From JANQRA01 sp035550735 (GTDB lineage: Bacteria; Actinomycetota; Acidimicrobiia; Spongiisociales; ZC4RG35), in contig DASZOM010000026.1 of the NCBI GenBank assembly GCA_035550735.1, positions 176,431-240,430 on the forward strand: a DNA stretch of 64,000 nucleotides. The letters run 5' to 3'. Shown here in pieces: positions 16,194-25,330 of the stretch (positions are counted from its first letter, which is position 1; the number at the start of each line of letters is the position of its first letter). The translations under genes were made by a program, and so were the position numbers. Below the pieces are notes generated by a model. That model made no database searches and was not told the origin of the DNA. It saw only the letters and a program-made list of their open reading frames with translations.

Positions 16194-16225
16194 ATGGCCC
16201 GACCGTGATCGTACGGTCGGGCCAT
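16194..16225. repeat. 13-bp perfect inverted repeat over the comM start
   Basis: Arms ATGGCCCGACCGT (16194-16206) and ACGGTCGGGCCAT (16213-16225) pair perfectly around a 6-nt loop. The right arm ends in the first two bases of the comM ATG (16224). As RNA it would hide the start codon, or it could terminate the upstream ABC operon, although no T-run follows. As DNA it would make a good operator. Confidence 0.7.
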
Positions 16226-17654
16226 GTACGCGGCGACCACGTCTGTGGCGCTCGTCGGGGGAGACGTCAGACCGGTCGAGGTCCAGGTCCACGTCGGGCG
16301 GCAGAGTGACCAGTTCAAGCTGAGCGGTCTGCCCGACACGGCGGTCAGGGAGGCCAAGGACCGGGTGCGGGCCGCAGTGGCCTCCTCGGGTCTCGGCTTC
16401 CCCAACCGGACCGTCACCGTCAACCTGGCGCCGGCACACCTGCCCAAGTCGGGCACCGACTTCGACCTGGCGATCGCCCTGGGCGTCCTCGCCGCGGTCA
16501 AGGAGATCCCCCGCCCGGACGACGTGGTGGTCGTCGGCGAGCTGGCCCTGGACGGGTCGGTGCGGAGTGGAGCCGCCAGCATCGGTGCCGCCGTGCTCTC
16601 GGCCCGTTCCGGCACACCATGCCTGGTGGCGGAAAAGTCGGCTCCCGACGTGGCAGGTGTCCCCGGGTCACGGGTCCACGGCGTGGCGACTCTCTCCGAG
16701 GCGGTGGCCTTGATCGCCGGCGGGCTCGACGGCAGACCCTCGGTCTCGCCCGGGATATCCGTCGAGGAACCTGACGGGGCCGACCTCGGTGAGGTCAGCG
16801 GACAGCCATTGGCCCGGCGGGCGATCGAGGTCGCCGCGGCCGGTGGTCACCATCTCCTCCTCCATGGGCCGCCGGGAGGAGGCAAGACCATGCTCGCCCG
16901 CCGCCTCCCCGGGATCCTTCCCCGGCTGAGCGAGGCGGAGGCGGTCGAGGTCGCCCTGATCCATGCGGCGGCCGGCCACCAACGCGGGCTCAGCTCGATC
17001 CGACCGTTCCGGGCGCCACATCACACCGCATCCCGTGCCGCCCTGGTCGGCGGGGGCTCCGGTGTGGTTGTTCCCGGCGAAGTCAGCCTGGCCCATCGTG
17101 GCGTGCTCTTCCTCGACGAGATGGCGGAGTTCCCCAGAGCCAACCTGGACACCCTGCGCCAGCCCCTCGAGGACGGCCAGGTGACGGTGGCGCGTCGCGG
17201 GCTGACCGCGACTTTTCCCTCGCGGTTTCATCTCGTGGGGGCGACCAACCCCTGCCCATGCGGCTTTCTCGGCGATCGGCGCAAGCCATGTCAATGCCGC
17301 CCGGCCGCGGTCACCCGGTATCGCCAGCGCGTCTCGGGGCCACTGCTCGACCGGTTCGATCTCGTCGTCAAGGTCGATCGTCTCGTCCCCGAGTCCGCGC
17401 CCGAGCCGGTGGAGACATCCGCAGTGGTCCGGGCCCGGGTCGCCGCCGCCTGGGAGGTGCTCGCCGGGCACCGACCGGAGCCGACACCGGGAGCGAGACG
17501 GCTCGTCGGCATGGCCCTCGGCTCGGGGGCCCTGACCGCACGAGGCGCCGACCGGGTCACCAGAGTGGCTACAACCATCGCCGCCCTGGGTGGCGCAGAA
17601 GTCGTCGCCGAGGACCACGTCGCCGAGGCGATGGGGCTAAGGGGCGAATGGTGA
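16224..17654 (+). CDS. comM: YifB/ComM family Mg-chelatase-like AAA+ ATPase
   Basis: ComM is a hexameric helicase that drives branch migration during natural transformation. The 476 residues begin with a Lon-protease-like fold (about 1-190). The AAA+ core follows: Walker A G-P-P-G-G-G-K-T-M, R-P-F-R-A-P-H-H-T-A-S, Walker B G-V-L-F-L-D-E-M, and A-T-N-P-C-P-C-G with a C-x-C zinc-like cluster (C-P-C-G-F, C-Q-C). The C-terminal Mg_chelatase_C region is present but short. Start M-Y-A-A-T-T-S-V-A-L is as in the family, so the inverted repeat truly spans the start. It overlaps dprA by 7 bases. Confidence 0.93.
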   Translation: MYAATTSVALVGGDVRPVEVQVHVGRQSDQFKLSGLPDTAVREAKDRVRAAVASSGLGFPNRTVTVNLAPAHLPKSGTDFDLAIALGVLAAVKEIPRPDDVVVVGELALDGSVRSGAASIGAAVLSARSGTPCLVAEKSAPDVAGVPGSRVHGVATLSEAVALIAGGLDGRPSVSPGISVEEPDGADLGEVSGQPLARRAIEVAAAGGHHLLLHGPPGGGKTMLARRLPGILPRLSEAEAVEVALIHAAAGHQRGLSSIRPFRAPHHTASRAALVGGGSGVVVPGEVSLAHRGVLFLDEMAEFPRANLDTLRQPLEDGQVTVARRGLTATFPSRFHLVGATNPCPCGFLGDRRKPCQCRPAAVTRYRQRVSGPLLDRFDLVVKVDRLVPESAPEPVETSAVVRARVAAAWEVLAGHRPEPTPGARRLVGMALGSGALTARGADRVTRVATTIAALGGAEVVAEDHVAEAMGLRGEW

Positions 17655-18472
17655 CGGCGCCGACACGGATCGAGCCTGCCTCTGCCGGCTACCCGGTCGG
17701 GCTCAACGACCTCGAGGAGCCGCCGTCGCTGTGGGCGTTGGGCAAGTTGAGCACCCGGCCCGGGGTCGCCGTGGTCGGGACTCGTCGCAGCACCAGATAC
17801 GGCGTCGCCCTGGCCGAGGCTTTCGGCTCGGTGCTGGCTCGGGCAGGGTGGACGACGGTGAGCGGGCTCGCCCGTGGCATCGACACCGCGGCGCACCGGG
17901 GGGCACTACGGCTCTCGGGTCATGCGGTGGCCGTCCTCGGCTCCGGCATCGACGTCTGCTACCCGGTGGAGAACAAGACTCTCTATCAGGAGATCCTGGA
18001 CACCGGCGGGTCGATCCTCTCCGAGTACCCGCCGGGGACACCACCCGATCGCTGGCGCTTCCCGGCACGCAACCGGATCATCGCCGCGATCTCCACGGCG
18101 GTGGTGGTGGTCGAGGCGGCCGTCACCGGCGGAGCGCTGATCACGGCGCGGGTCGCCGCCGAGATGGGGCGGCCGGTCTTCGTCGTGCCCGGTGACGTCG
18201 ACCGCGAGATGTCGGAGGGCTGCAATCGTCTCATCAAGGACGGCGCCCACCCGGTGCTGGGCGCCGGCGATCTCATCGAGGAGTTGACGGTCGTCATCGG
18301 GCCTCCAGCGCCGGTCACCGACGCCTCACACGGCATCCCGGCGTCAGGCGTGACCGTGGCCGACCTGCCCGGCATCTGGTCGCTCACCGTGACCGAGTCC
18401 CTGATCAAGCTGGGTCGTCTCGAGGCCGAGGGCAAGGTCCGCCGGCTCGGCGACCATGTGCTCCCGGTCTGA
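17648..18472 (+). CDS. dprA: DNA-processing protein DprA
   Basis: DprA binds incoming single-stranded DNA and loads RecA during transformation. The Rossmann-like core shows V-V-G-T-R-R-S-T-R-Y-G, S-G-L-A-R-G-I-D-T-A-A-H-R, G-S-G-I-D-V-C-Y-P and F-P-A-R-N-R-I-I-A. There is a short C-terminal winged-helix-like region (S-L-T-V-T-E-S-L-I-K-L-G-R-L-E). With the ATG at 17648 it has 274 residues, lacking the N-terminal helix-hairpin region found in longer DprA proteins. A GTG at 17651 is also possible. It is next to comM, as in many actinobacteria. Confidence 0.92.
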   Translation: MVTAPTRIEPASAGYPVGLNDLEEPPSLWALGKLSTRPGVAVVGTRRSTRYGVALAEAFGSVLARAGWTTVSGLARGIDTAAHRGALRLSGHAVAVLGSGIDVCYPVENKTLYQEILDTGGSILSEYPPGTPPDRWRFPARNRIIAAISTAVVVVEAAVTGGALITARVAAEMGRPVFVVPGDVDREMSEGCNRLIKDGAHPVLGAGDLIEELTVVIGPPAPVTDASHGIPASGVTVADLPGIWSLTVTESLIKLGRLEAEGKVRRLGDHVLPV

Positions 18473-18500
18473 AGTTCCTGGACCAACCGGCATCGGCAAA

Positions 18501-18506
18501 TAGCAT
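18501..18506 (+). promoter_or_regulatory. -10 box of the xer gene
   Basis: TAGCAT, 8 nt before the GTG at 18515, with no Shine-Dalgarno; the spacing is one base longer than the other leaderless cases. Confidence 0.35.
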
Positions 18507-18514
18507 CAGATGCC

Positions 18515-19376
18515 GTGGAGACGCCGAAAACACCGGAATTCGCCGCGGAATCGGTCACCCGGTACCTGGAGAGGCTGACGGAGCAACGGGGATTGTCCGG
18601 CCATACCGTCGACGCATATCGGCGCGACCTCGCCCAGTTCTTCGACTACTGCTCCCGCTCCGGCATCGCTTCGATCGACTCGGTCGACCGTCGAACCGCC
18701 CGACGGTTCCTGGCATTTCTCGACACTCTCGGGTACTCGCGGAGCACCGTGGCCCGGAAGGCGTCGTCGGTCCGGGCCTTCTTCGGCTACGCCGTGCTTC
18801 GCGGGCTCGTCGGTCACAATCCCTTCCACGGGGTCTCCAGCCCGCGCCGCGACCGGTCTCTTCCCCACGCCATCCCCTCCCGGGCCGTGGCGGCGGCGAT
18901 CGATGGCATCGACACCTCCGAGCCGACGGGCATGCGGGACAAGGCGATCGTGGAGACCCTCTACGCCACCGGTCTGCGTGTGTCCGAGCTGGCCTCGCTG
19001 ACGGTGCGTGATGTCACCGGGGACACCGTGACCGTCACCGGCAAGGGCGGGAAGAGACGCATGGTCCCCTTGGGCCGGCCCGCACAGCGCGCCATAAGCC
19101 TCTATCTCGCCGAAGGACGGCCCCGTCTCGCCGGCGCCGATGCGGGCACCGCGCTCTGGGTCGGGTCGCGGGGATCGGAGATGGGTCCCAGGAGCCTGCG
19201 TCGGGCGGTGGCCCGACACGTCGCCACCTTCCCCCACGCCCTGAGGCACAGCTTCGCCACCCATCTCCTCGAGGGTGGGGCCGATCTGCGAACGGTTCAG
19301 GACCTGTTGGGACACACCGATCTGGCAACCACACAGATCTACACTGCCGTGACCCGCAAGCACTTGAGAGGGATGT

Positions 19377-19402
<26 letters not shown>
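18515..19402 (+). CDS. xerC: tyrosine recombinase XerC/XerD
   Basis: Site-specific recombinase that resolves chromosome dimers at dif. The 295 residues comprise a SAM-like core-binding domain (about 8-95) and a catalytic domain. Catalytic residues are R in T-G-L-R-V-S-E-L, K in G-K-G-G-K-R-R, H-A-L-R-H, L-G-H and the nucleophile Y in T-Q-I-Y. The xerC name follows from the dprA-xer-whiG context; XerD cannot be excluded on sequence alone. It overlaps whiG by 26 bases. Confidence 0.9.
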
Positions 19403-20156
<754 letters not shown>

Positions 20157-20161
20157 CCGGT

Positions 20162-21262
20162 CTATCCGCCACCAGGGCTCCGCAACATCATCAGGGCATG
20201 CTCGAGCTCGATGCGGGCGTCGGGCGCGGTCTCGGTGGCGTACCGCTCACGCAAGGGGGTCCAGGCTTCGATCCCGATAGACCTGGCCAGCGCCCAGAAG
20301 GCATGACCCCGCACCAGCGAGGAGCGATGATCGAAGTGGTCGAGGATCGGTCCCACTGCCCCGGGCTCTTCCGAGTTGGCAGCGGCCACCAGGAGGTTGC
20401 GACGGAGGAACCGCGGGTCGCGATGGGGCACGTAGAACCATTCGAACCGGGAGACCAGGTCGTCGTCGCCCAATGAGAGCAGAGTGGCGAAGTCGAGCTC
20501 GGCCGGCTGCGCAGGGGATCTGCGCATTGCCGGCCATCCCGGCGGGCACGAGGTGAGACAGTCGTCGCAGCCATAGACCCGCCGCTCGACGAGGGGCCTG
20601 ACCCAGCGGGGGATCGATCCGCCCGATTGCAGCCAAGTGGAGATGCACAGTCGGGCGTCGAGCCCCTGCGGTGTGATCGCTCCGGTCGGGCATGCGGGCA
20701 TGCATGCCGTGCAGGTCCCACAGGTGCGACGCATCGGCGGGGAAGGCTCCAACTGGAGGTCGGTCGCAACCGAGCCGAGCAGCAGCCAGGGGCCATGACC
20801 GGGGGCGAGGACCATGGTGGAGCGTCCGATCCAACCCAGGCCCGCCCGCACCGCGGCGGCCCGGTCGAGCAGGCGATTGTCGTCCACCAGCACGCCGAAC
20901 CTCCCACCATGCCGCTCGATCTCGGCACCGACCGCGGAGAGGACCTCACGGACGCGCCGGTAGTGGTCGTCGGTGGCGAAGCGGGCCAGCACCCCACCCT
21001 GGCCTGCCGGGGGCGGGGCGTTCGTGACGTAGCTGCAGCCCACCACGACAAGGCTCCTTGCCCACGGGAACGTGCGTCTGACATCACTGGCGGTCTCGGG
21101 GTCGTCGAACGTGAAGTGGAGCGGCCCCGCCATCCCGGCACCCTTGCGGATGAGGAGCTCCTCCCTGGCCTCGGAGAACGACGCGGCCGTGGTCACCCCC
21201 ACCTCGTCAGCACCGGCGGCCGCCGCGACCCGTGTGATCGAGGTCGTCAGCGTGGCGGTCAT
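20162..21262 (-). CDS. queG: epoxyqueuosine reductase QueG
   Basis: Cobalamin- and Fe-S-dependent enzyme for the last step of queuosine synthesis on tRNA. Two 4Fe-4S sites are visible: C-G-T-C-T-A-C-M-P-A-C-P and C-D-D-C-L-T-S-C-P. The N-terminal part holds the cobalamin-binding fold (D-D-N-R-L-L-D-R, G-W-I-G-R-S-T). After the ferredoxin domain a C-terminal HEAT-like stretch remains (L-L-V-A-A-A-N-S-E-E, R-G-H-A-F-W-A-L). The ATG at 21262 has GAGGA 2-7 nt upstream, so it is chosen over a start 36 bases farther out; 366 residues. It sits between whiG and rpsB on the opposite strand. Confidence 0.92.
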   Translation of the reverse strand: MTATLTTSITRVAAAAGADEVGVTTAASFSEAREELLIRKGAGMAGPLHFTFDDPETASDVRRTFPWARSLVVVGCSYVTNAPPPAGQGGVLARFATDDHYRRVREVLSAVGAEIERHGGRFGVLVDDNRLLDRAAAVRAGLGWIGRSTMVLAPGHGPWLLLGSVATDLQLEPSPPMRRTCGTCTACMPACPTGAITPQGLDARLCISTWLQSGGSIPRWVRPLVERRVYGCDDCLTSCPPGWPAMRRSPAQPAELDFATLLSLGDDDLVSRFEWFYVPHRDPRFLRRNLLVAAANSEEPGAVGPILDHFDHRSSLVRGHAFWALARSIGIEAWTPLRERYATETAPDARIELEHALMMLRSPGGG

Positions 21263-21290
21263 GTCCTCACGAGTCTGCCATCTACCCCGA

Positions 21291-21320
21291 TTACCCAATA
21301 GAGAGTTGGCTCCTTAGACT
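21291..21320 (+). promoter_or_regulatory. possible rpsB promoter
   Basis: TTACCC (21291-21296), 18-bp spacer, TAGACT (21315-21320). The leader to the rpsB GTG would be about 115 nt. The rest of the 179-base gap contains no recognised element. Confidence 0.35.
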
Positions 21321-21441
21321 CGGCTCATCACGCACGCCCGCCAACCCCTCACTGGTCGAGCCCAGCTCGAGAGAGGGCCGCAGCCGAAGGCAGCGGGGGT
21401 CAGACCCACCGGGCGGAGGTAACAACCAGAAAGGAGCAGCT

Positions 21442-22221
21442 GTGGCCGAGGTCACAATGAAGCAGCTCTTGGAGGCCGGCGTCCACTTTGGCCATCAGAC
21501 CAGACGCTGGAACCCCAAGATGCGGCCATACATCTACGGTGAGCGGAACGGGATCCACATCGTCGATCTTCGTCAGACCGTCACCCAGGTGGCGGAGGCG
21601 ATGGAGTTCGTCAAGCAGATCGCCATCGACGGCGGTTCGGTCCTCTTCGTCGGCACCAAGAAGCAGGCACAGAGCGCGGTGGCGGACGCCGCCAATCGCG
21701 CCGGCCAGCCGTATGTCAACTACCGCTGGCTCGGTGGGATGCTCACCAACTTCTCGACCATCCAGAAGCGGGTCTACTACATGCGCGAGCTCCGGCGTCT
21801 CGAGGACACCGGTGAGATGAACAACCGGCCCAAGAAGGAGCGCCTCAAGCTCCGCCACGAGCTGGAGAAGCTGGAGCAGAACCTCGGGGGTGTCGCCGGC
21901 ATGACCCGTCTCCCCGACGCGGTCTTCATCGTCGACGTCAACACCGAGGCCACCGCGGTCAAGGAGGCCGACCGTCTCGGGATCCCCGTCATCGCACTGG
22001 TGGACACCAACTCCGACCCCGACGCCGTCGACTACGTGATACCGGGCAACGACGACGCCATCCGTGCCGCCGACCTGATCGCCGGCGCCCTCGCCGACGC
22101 CATGGTCGAGGGGAACGAGATCGCCGCGAAGCGACCGCCCAACGAGGCCAAGGACACCAAGACGGAGGGTGCCTCCGAAGTGGAGGAGACCGCCGCCGCC
22201 GGGGCCGTTGCAGGGGAGTGA
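21442..22221 (+). CDS. rpsB: 30S ribosomal protein S2
   Basis: S2 joins the 30S subunit late and contacts S1. The 259 residues contain L-L-E-A-G-V-H-F-G-H-Q-T-R-R-W-N-P-K-M, H-I-V-D-L-R-Q-T, F-V-G-T-K-K-Q-A, V-N-Y-R-W-L-G-G-M-L-T-N-F and P-D-A-V-F-I-V-D. The GTG start has GAAAGGAG 6 nt upstream. The C-terminal 30 residues are acidic and variable. First gene of rpsB-tsf-pyrH-frr. Confidence 0.96.
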   Translation: MAEVTMKQLLEAGVHFGHQTRRWNPKMRPYIYGERNGIHIVDLRQTVTQVAEAMEFVKQIAIDGGSVLFVGTKKQAQSAVADAANRAGQPYVNYRWLGGMLTNFSTIQKRVYYMRELRRLEDTGEMNNRPKKERLKLRHELEKLEQNLGGVAGMTRLPDAVFIVDVNTEATAVKEADRLGIPVIALVDTNSDPDAVDYVIPGNDDAIRAADLIAGALADAMVEGNEIAAKRPPNEAKDTKTEGASEVEETAAAGAVAGE

Positions 22222-22229
22222 CCGGCGTC

Positions 22230-22841
22230 ATGAGCGAGATCACCGCCAAGGACATCCAAAAGCTCCGCCAGGAGGCGGGGGTGGGGATGATGGACGCCAA
22301 GCAGGCGCTCACCGACGCCTCCGGGGACTTCGAGAAGGCCTTCGAGCTGCTGCGCGAGCGCGGCCAGGCCAAGATGGCGAAGCGAGCCGATCGGGAGGCC
22401 ACGGAGGGCGCCATCGGCAGCTACACCCACATCCAGAACGAGCGCCCCGTCATCGGGGTCCTGGTGGAGCTGTCCTGTGAGACCGACTTCGTGGCGAAGA
22501 GCGAGGAATTCCGTCGCACCGCCGACGACATCGCACTCCATGTGAGCTGGTCGAGCCCGCAATGGGTGACCAGGGACGAAGTCGACCTGGACGCCCTGGC
22601 CAAGGAGAAGGAGCTGATCGCCCGTCAGGCCGTCGCCGAGGGCAAGCCCGAGGACGTGGTGGGGAAGATCGTCGCCGGCCGCATCGAGGCCTGGTACGCC
22701 GAGAACGTCCTCTACGACCAGAAATTCGTCAACCCGGAGCGCTTCGACGGCACCGTGGGCGATATGGTCGCGGCACTCGCCTCGAAGATGGGTGAGAACA
22801 TCTCGGTTCGGCGGGTGGCGCGGCTCGCCGTAGGCGCATAG
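22230..22841 (+). CDS. tsf: elongation factor Ts
   Basis: Exchanges GDP for GTP on EF-Tu. The 203 residues give a short-form EF-Ts: N-terminal UBA domain (L-R-Q-E-A-G-V-G-M-M-D-A-K-Q-A-L), the EF-Tu-contacting T-D-F-V-A-K (C-E-T-D-F-V-A-K-S-E-E-F), and one core repeat. Proteobacterial EF-Ts is about 280 residues with two repeats. The ATG at 22230 is preferred to a GTG at 22218 because GGGGAG is better spaced. Confidence 0.95.
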   Translation: MSEITAKDIQKLRQEAGVGMMDAKQALTDASGDFEKAFELLRERGQAKMAKRADREATEGAIGSYTHIQNERPVIGVLVELSCETDFVAKSEEFRRTADDIALHVSWSSPQWVTRDEVDLDALAKEKELIARQAVAEGKPEDVVGKIVAGRIEAWYAENVLYDQKFVNPERFDGTVGDMVAALASKMGENISVRRVARLAVGA

Positions 22842-22849
22842 GAGCCCAG

Positions 22850-23566
22850 TTGACAGAGTCAGCCAAGCGGCGGGTCCTCCTCAAACTCTCCGGGGAGGCC
22901 TTCGCCGACCCCACGGTGGGCTATGGCATCGATCCGGCCACGGTGAAGCGCGTCGCCGAGGAGATCGCCGAGGCCCAGCGCACCGGGATCGAGGTCGCCG
23001 TCGTCGTCGGAGGCGGCAACATCTTCCGTGGCGTGTCCCAGGCAGCCAAGGGCATGGACGCGGCGACCGCCGACTACATGGGCATGCTGGCCACGGTGAT
23101 CAACGCCCTCGCCCTGCGTGACTCGCTCGAGAATGTGGGCGTGACGACGCGGGTGCAGAGTGCGATCACCATGCAGGAGCTTGCCGAGCCCTACATCCGG
23201 CTTCGGGCGATCCGGCACCTGGAGAAGGGGCGGGTGGTGATATTCGCCGCCGGCACCGGCAATCCATTCTTCACGACCGACACCACCGCGGCGCTGCGGG
23301 CGATCGAGATCGGAGCCGACGCCCTGCTCAAGGCGTCGAAGGTCGACGGGATCTACGACTCGGACCCCAAGACCAACGCCAAGGCCGAGAAGCTCAGCGA
23401 GCTCTCGTACATGGATTTCATCTCCGGTGAACTCCAGGTCATGGACACCACCGCCGTTACGATGTGCAAGGAGCATCAGGTTCCCATCCATGTCTTCGAC
23501 ATGACGGTCCCGGGGAACATCGTCAAAGCCGTTCAGGGCGATCGGATCGGTACCGTCGTCCACTGA
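22850..23566 (+). CDS. pyrH: uridylate (UMP) kinase
   Basis: Phosphorylates UMP to UDP; a hexameric amino-acid-kinase-fold enzyme regulated by GTP and UTP. Motifs include L-K-L-S-G-E-A-F, V-V-G-G-G-N-I-F-R-G, D-Y-M-G-M-L-A-T-V-I-N-A-L and G-T-G-N-P-F-F-T-T-D-T. The start is a TTG with AGGAG 5 nt upstream; no ATG or GTG is better placed. 238 residues, full length. It lies between tsf and frr. Confidence 0.95.
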   Translation: MTESAKRRVLLKLSGEAFADPTVGYGIDPATVKRVAEEIAEAQRTGIEVAVVVGGGNIFRGVSQAAKGMDAATADYMGMLATVINALALRDSLENVGVTTRVQSAITMQELAEPYIRLRAIRHLEKGRVVIFAAGTGNPFFTTDTTAALRAIEIGADALLKASKVDGIYDSDPKTNAKAEKLSELSYMDFISGELQVMDTTAVTMCKEHQVPIHVFDMTVPGNIVKAVQGDRIGTVVH

Positions 23567-23575
23567 GGAGGCCCC

Positions 23576-24127
23576 ATGATCAGCGACCTGTTGACCGAAG
23601 CCGAGCAGAAGATGCAGGCTGCGGTCGAGCATGTCGTCTCTGAGTTCTCCACGGTCAGAACCGGCCGGGCCAACCCCCAGCTGCTCCACCGGATCAGCGT
23701 CGAGTACTACGGCAGCCCAACCCCGCTCCAGCAGCTCGCATCGATCTCGGTGCCCGAGCCCCGTCTGCTGGTGGTGCACCCGTTCGACAAGAGCACGGTC
23801 AACGACGTCGAGAAGGCCATCCAGCAATCCGACCTCGGCCTCAACCCCACCAACGACGGCTCGGTGGTGCGGATCGCCTTCCCGCCGCTCACCGAGGAGC
23901 GGCGCAAGGACCTGATCAAGCTGGTCCGGCACATGGCCGAGGAGGCCCGGGTGGCAGTGCGCAATGTGCGCCGGCACTCCAAGTCGGAGATGGAGGAATT
24001 GCACGGCGAGATCTCCGATGACGACATCCGACGTGGCGAGGATGAGCTGCAAAAGCTCACCGATCGGCACATCGAGCAGGTCGACAAGCTCCTCGTCAAC
24101 AAAGAAGAAGAGCTCCTAGAGGTCTGA
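23576..24127 (+). CDS. frr: ribosome recycling factor
   Basis: With EF-G, splits post-termination ribosomes. The 183-residue product shows the tRNA-like family motifs F-S-T-V-R-T-G-R-A-N-P, Y-Y-G-S-P-T-P-L-Q-Q-L-A, R-I-A-F-P-P-L-T-E-E-R-R and V-A-V-R-N-V-R-R. GAGGAGG lies 4-5 nt before the ATG. The stop is immediately followed by the cdsA start. Confidence 0.96.
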   Translation: MISDLLTEAEQKMQAAVEHVVSEFSTVRTGRANPQLLHRISVEYYGSPTPLQQLASISVPEPRLLVVHPFDKSTVNDVEKAIQQSDLGLNPTNDGSVVRIAFPPLTEERRKDLIKLVRHMAEEARVAVRNVRRHSKSEMEELHGEISDDDIRRGEDELQKLTDRHIEQVDKLLVNKEEELLEV

Positions 24128-25330
24128 GTGCCGGAACGAGATCGACCCCGCGACGAGGACATCGACGAGGAGACGCCGGTCACCGGCGAGCTTCCTTTCT
24201 CCGCCGACAACGGCGACGACGAAGCCCCCGATGAGCCCGAGCCGGCTCGGGATGCGATCGAGGTCGACGACGGGACACCCGACTGGGAGGCGATGGCGAA
24301 GGGCCCTTCCCGTCTCGACGACTACACGGATGAGGAGTACCTGAAGGGCACGACCCAGGAGTACCAGGGTCTCGCCGAGGAGGTGCGGCGGGCGGCCACC
24401 GAGGAGTGGGAGTTGCAGGCCGTGGCGGCGAGCCTCCCTGGTGTGGAGTCGGGCCTGGTCGGCTTTGGCGACGTGTCCGGGACCGAGTCGGAGCCGGAGG
24501 AGTCCTACGAGGCGGCCGAGCAGGCAGCCACCTCTGATCTGGCGATGAGGGCGGGCTCCGCACTGGTCGTCTTCGGGCTGTTCCTCGGATCGCTGATCCT
24601 GGGAGGTTGGTGGTTCAGCGCCTTCGTCATCTTGCTCATGATCGTGGCCGCCGGTGAGTTCTTCGCCACGCTGCGCACCCGCGGCTACCGGCCGGTGGCG
24701 CTGTTCGGCCTGCTCGGAGTGGTGCTCATGGGTCTGGGCGCCCACAACGTCGGGCCACTGGCGATCGGGGGGTGGGCGGCGGCGATGACCGTCCTCACAG
24801 TGCTCTTCTTCTCGCTCTCACCGCGTCGCAACGCCCTGGCCAACGTGGCAGTCACCGTGCTGGGGATGGGTTGGGTCGGGATGCTTGCCTTCGCCATCCT
24901 CATCGCGGCTGGGCCACAGCCGGTCGCCCACATCTTCTTCGTGGCGATCGTGGTCGCCGGAAACGACATCGGCGCCTACTTCGTGGGACGCGGCTTCGGC
25001 CGTCGTTCCCTGGCGCCTCATGTCTCCCCGAAGAAGACCGTCGAGGGCCTCATCGGCGGTCTCCTCGTCGGAGGTGTCGCCGCCTCGGTCCTGGCCGTCT
25101 TCCCACCCTGGCAATCGCTCGGCATCACCAGGGCATTGGTCGCCGCGGCGATCATCGGTGTCACCACGCCCATCGGCGACCTCGCCGAGTCGATGATCAA
25201 GCGGGCCCTCGAGGTCAAGGACATGGGCTCGGTCCTCCCCGGTCACGGCGGGATGCTCGACCGGATCGACAGCTTCCTGTTCGCGGTCCCCGCGATCTAC
25301 CTGCTGTTCCGGGGTTTCGGGCTGCTGTGA
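24128..25330 (+). CDS. cdsA: phosphatidate cytidylyltransferase with acidic N-terminal extension
   Basis: Makes CDP-diacylglycerol, the precursor of membrane phospholipids. The membrane part (about 140-400) has eight or so helices and ends with the family signature S-P-K-K-T-V-E-G-L-I-G-G through G-D-L-A-E-S-M-I-K-R and K-D-M-G-S-V-L-P-G-H-G-G-M-L-D-R-I-D. The first 135 residues are hydrophilic, rich in D, E and P, and probably disordered. Typical CdsA proteins are 270-310 residues, so this extension is additional. The GTG start abuts the frr stop; a later start would remove the extension but none has a clear ribosome-binding site. Confidence 0.9.
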   Translation: MPERDRPRDEDIDEETPVTGELPFSADNGDDEAPDEPEPARDAIEVDDGTPDWEAMAKGPSRLDDYTDEEYLKGTTQEYQGLAEEVRRAATEEWELQAVAASLPGVESGLVGFGDVSGTESEPEESYEAAEQAATSDLAMRAGSALVVFGLFLGSLILGGWWFSAFVILLMIVAAGEFFATLRTRGYRPVALFGLLGVVLMGLGAHNVGPLAIGGWAAAMTVLTVLFFSLSPRRNALANVAVTVLGMGWVGMLAFAILIAAGPQPVAHIFFVAIVVAGNDIGAYFVGRGFGRRSLAPHVSPKKTVEGLIGGLLVGGVAASVLAVFPPWQSLGITRALVAAAIIGVTTPIGDLAESMIKRALEVKDMGSVLPGHGGMLDRIDSFLFAVPAIYLLFRGFGLL

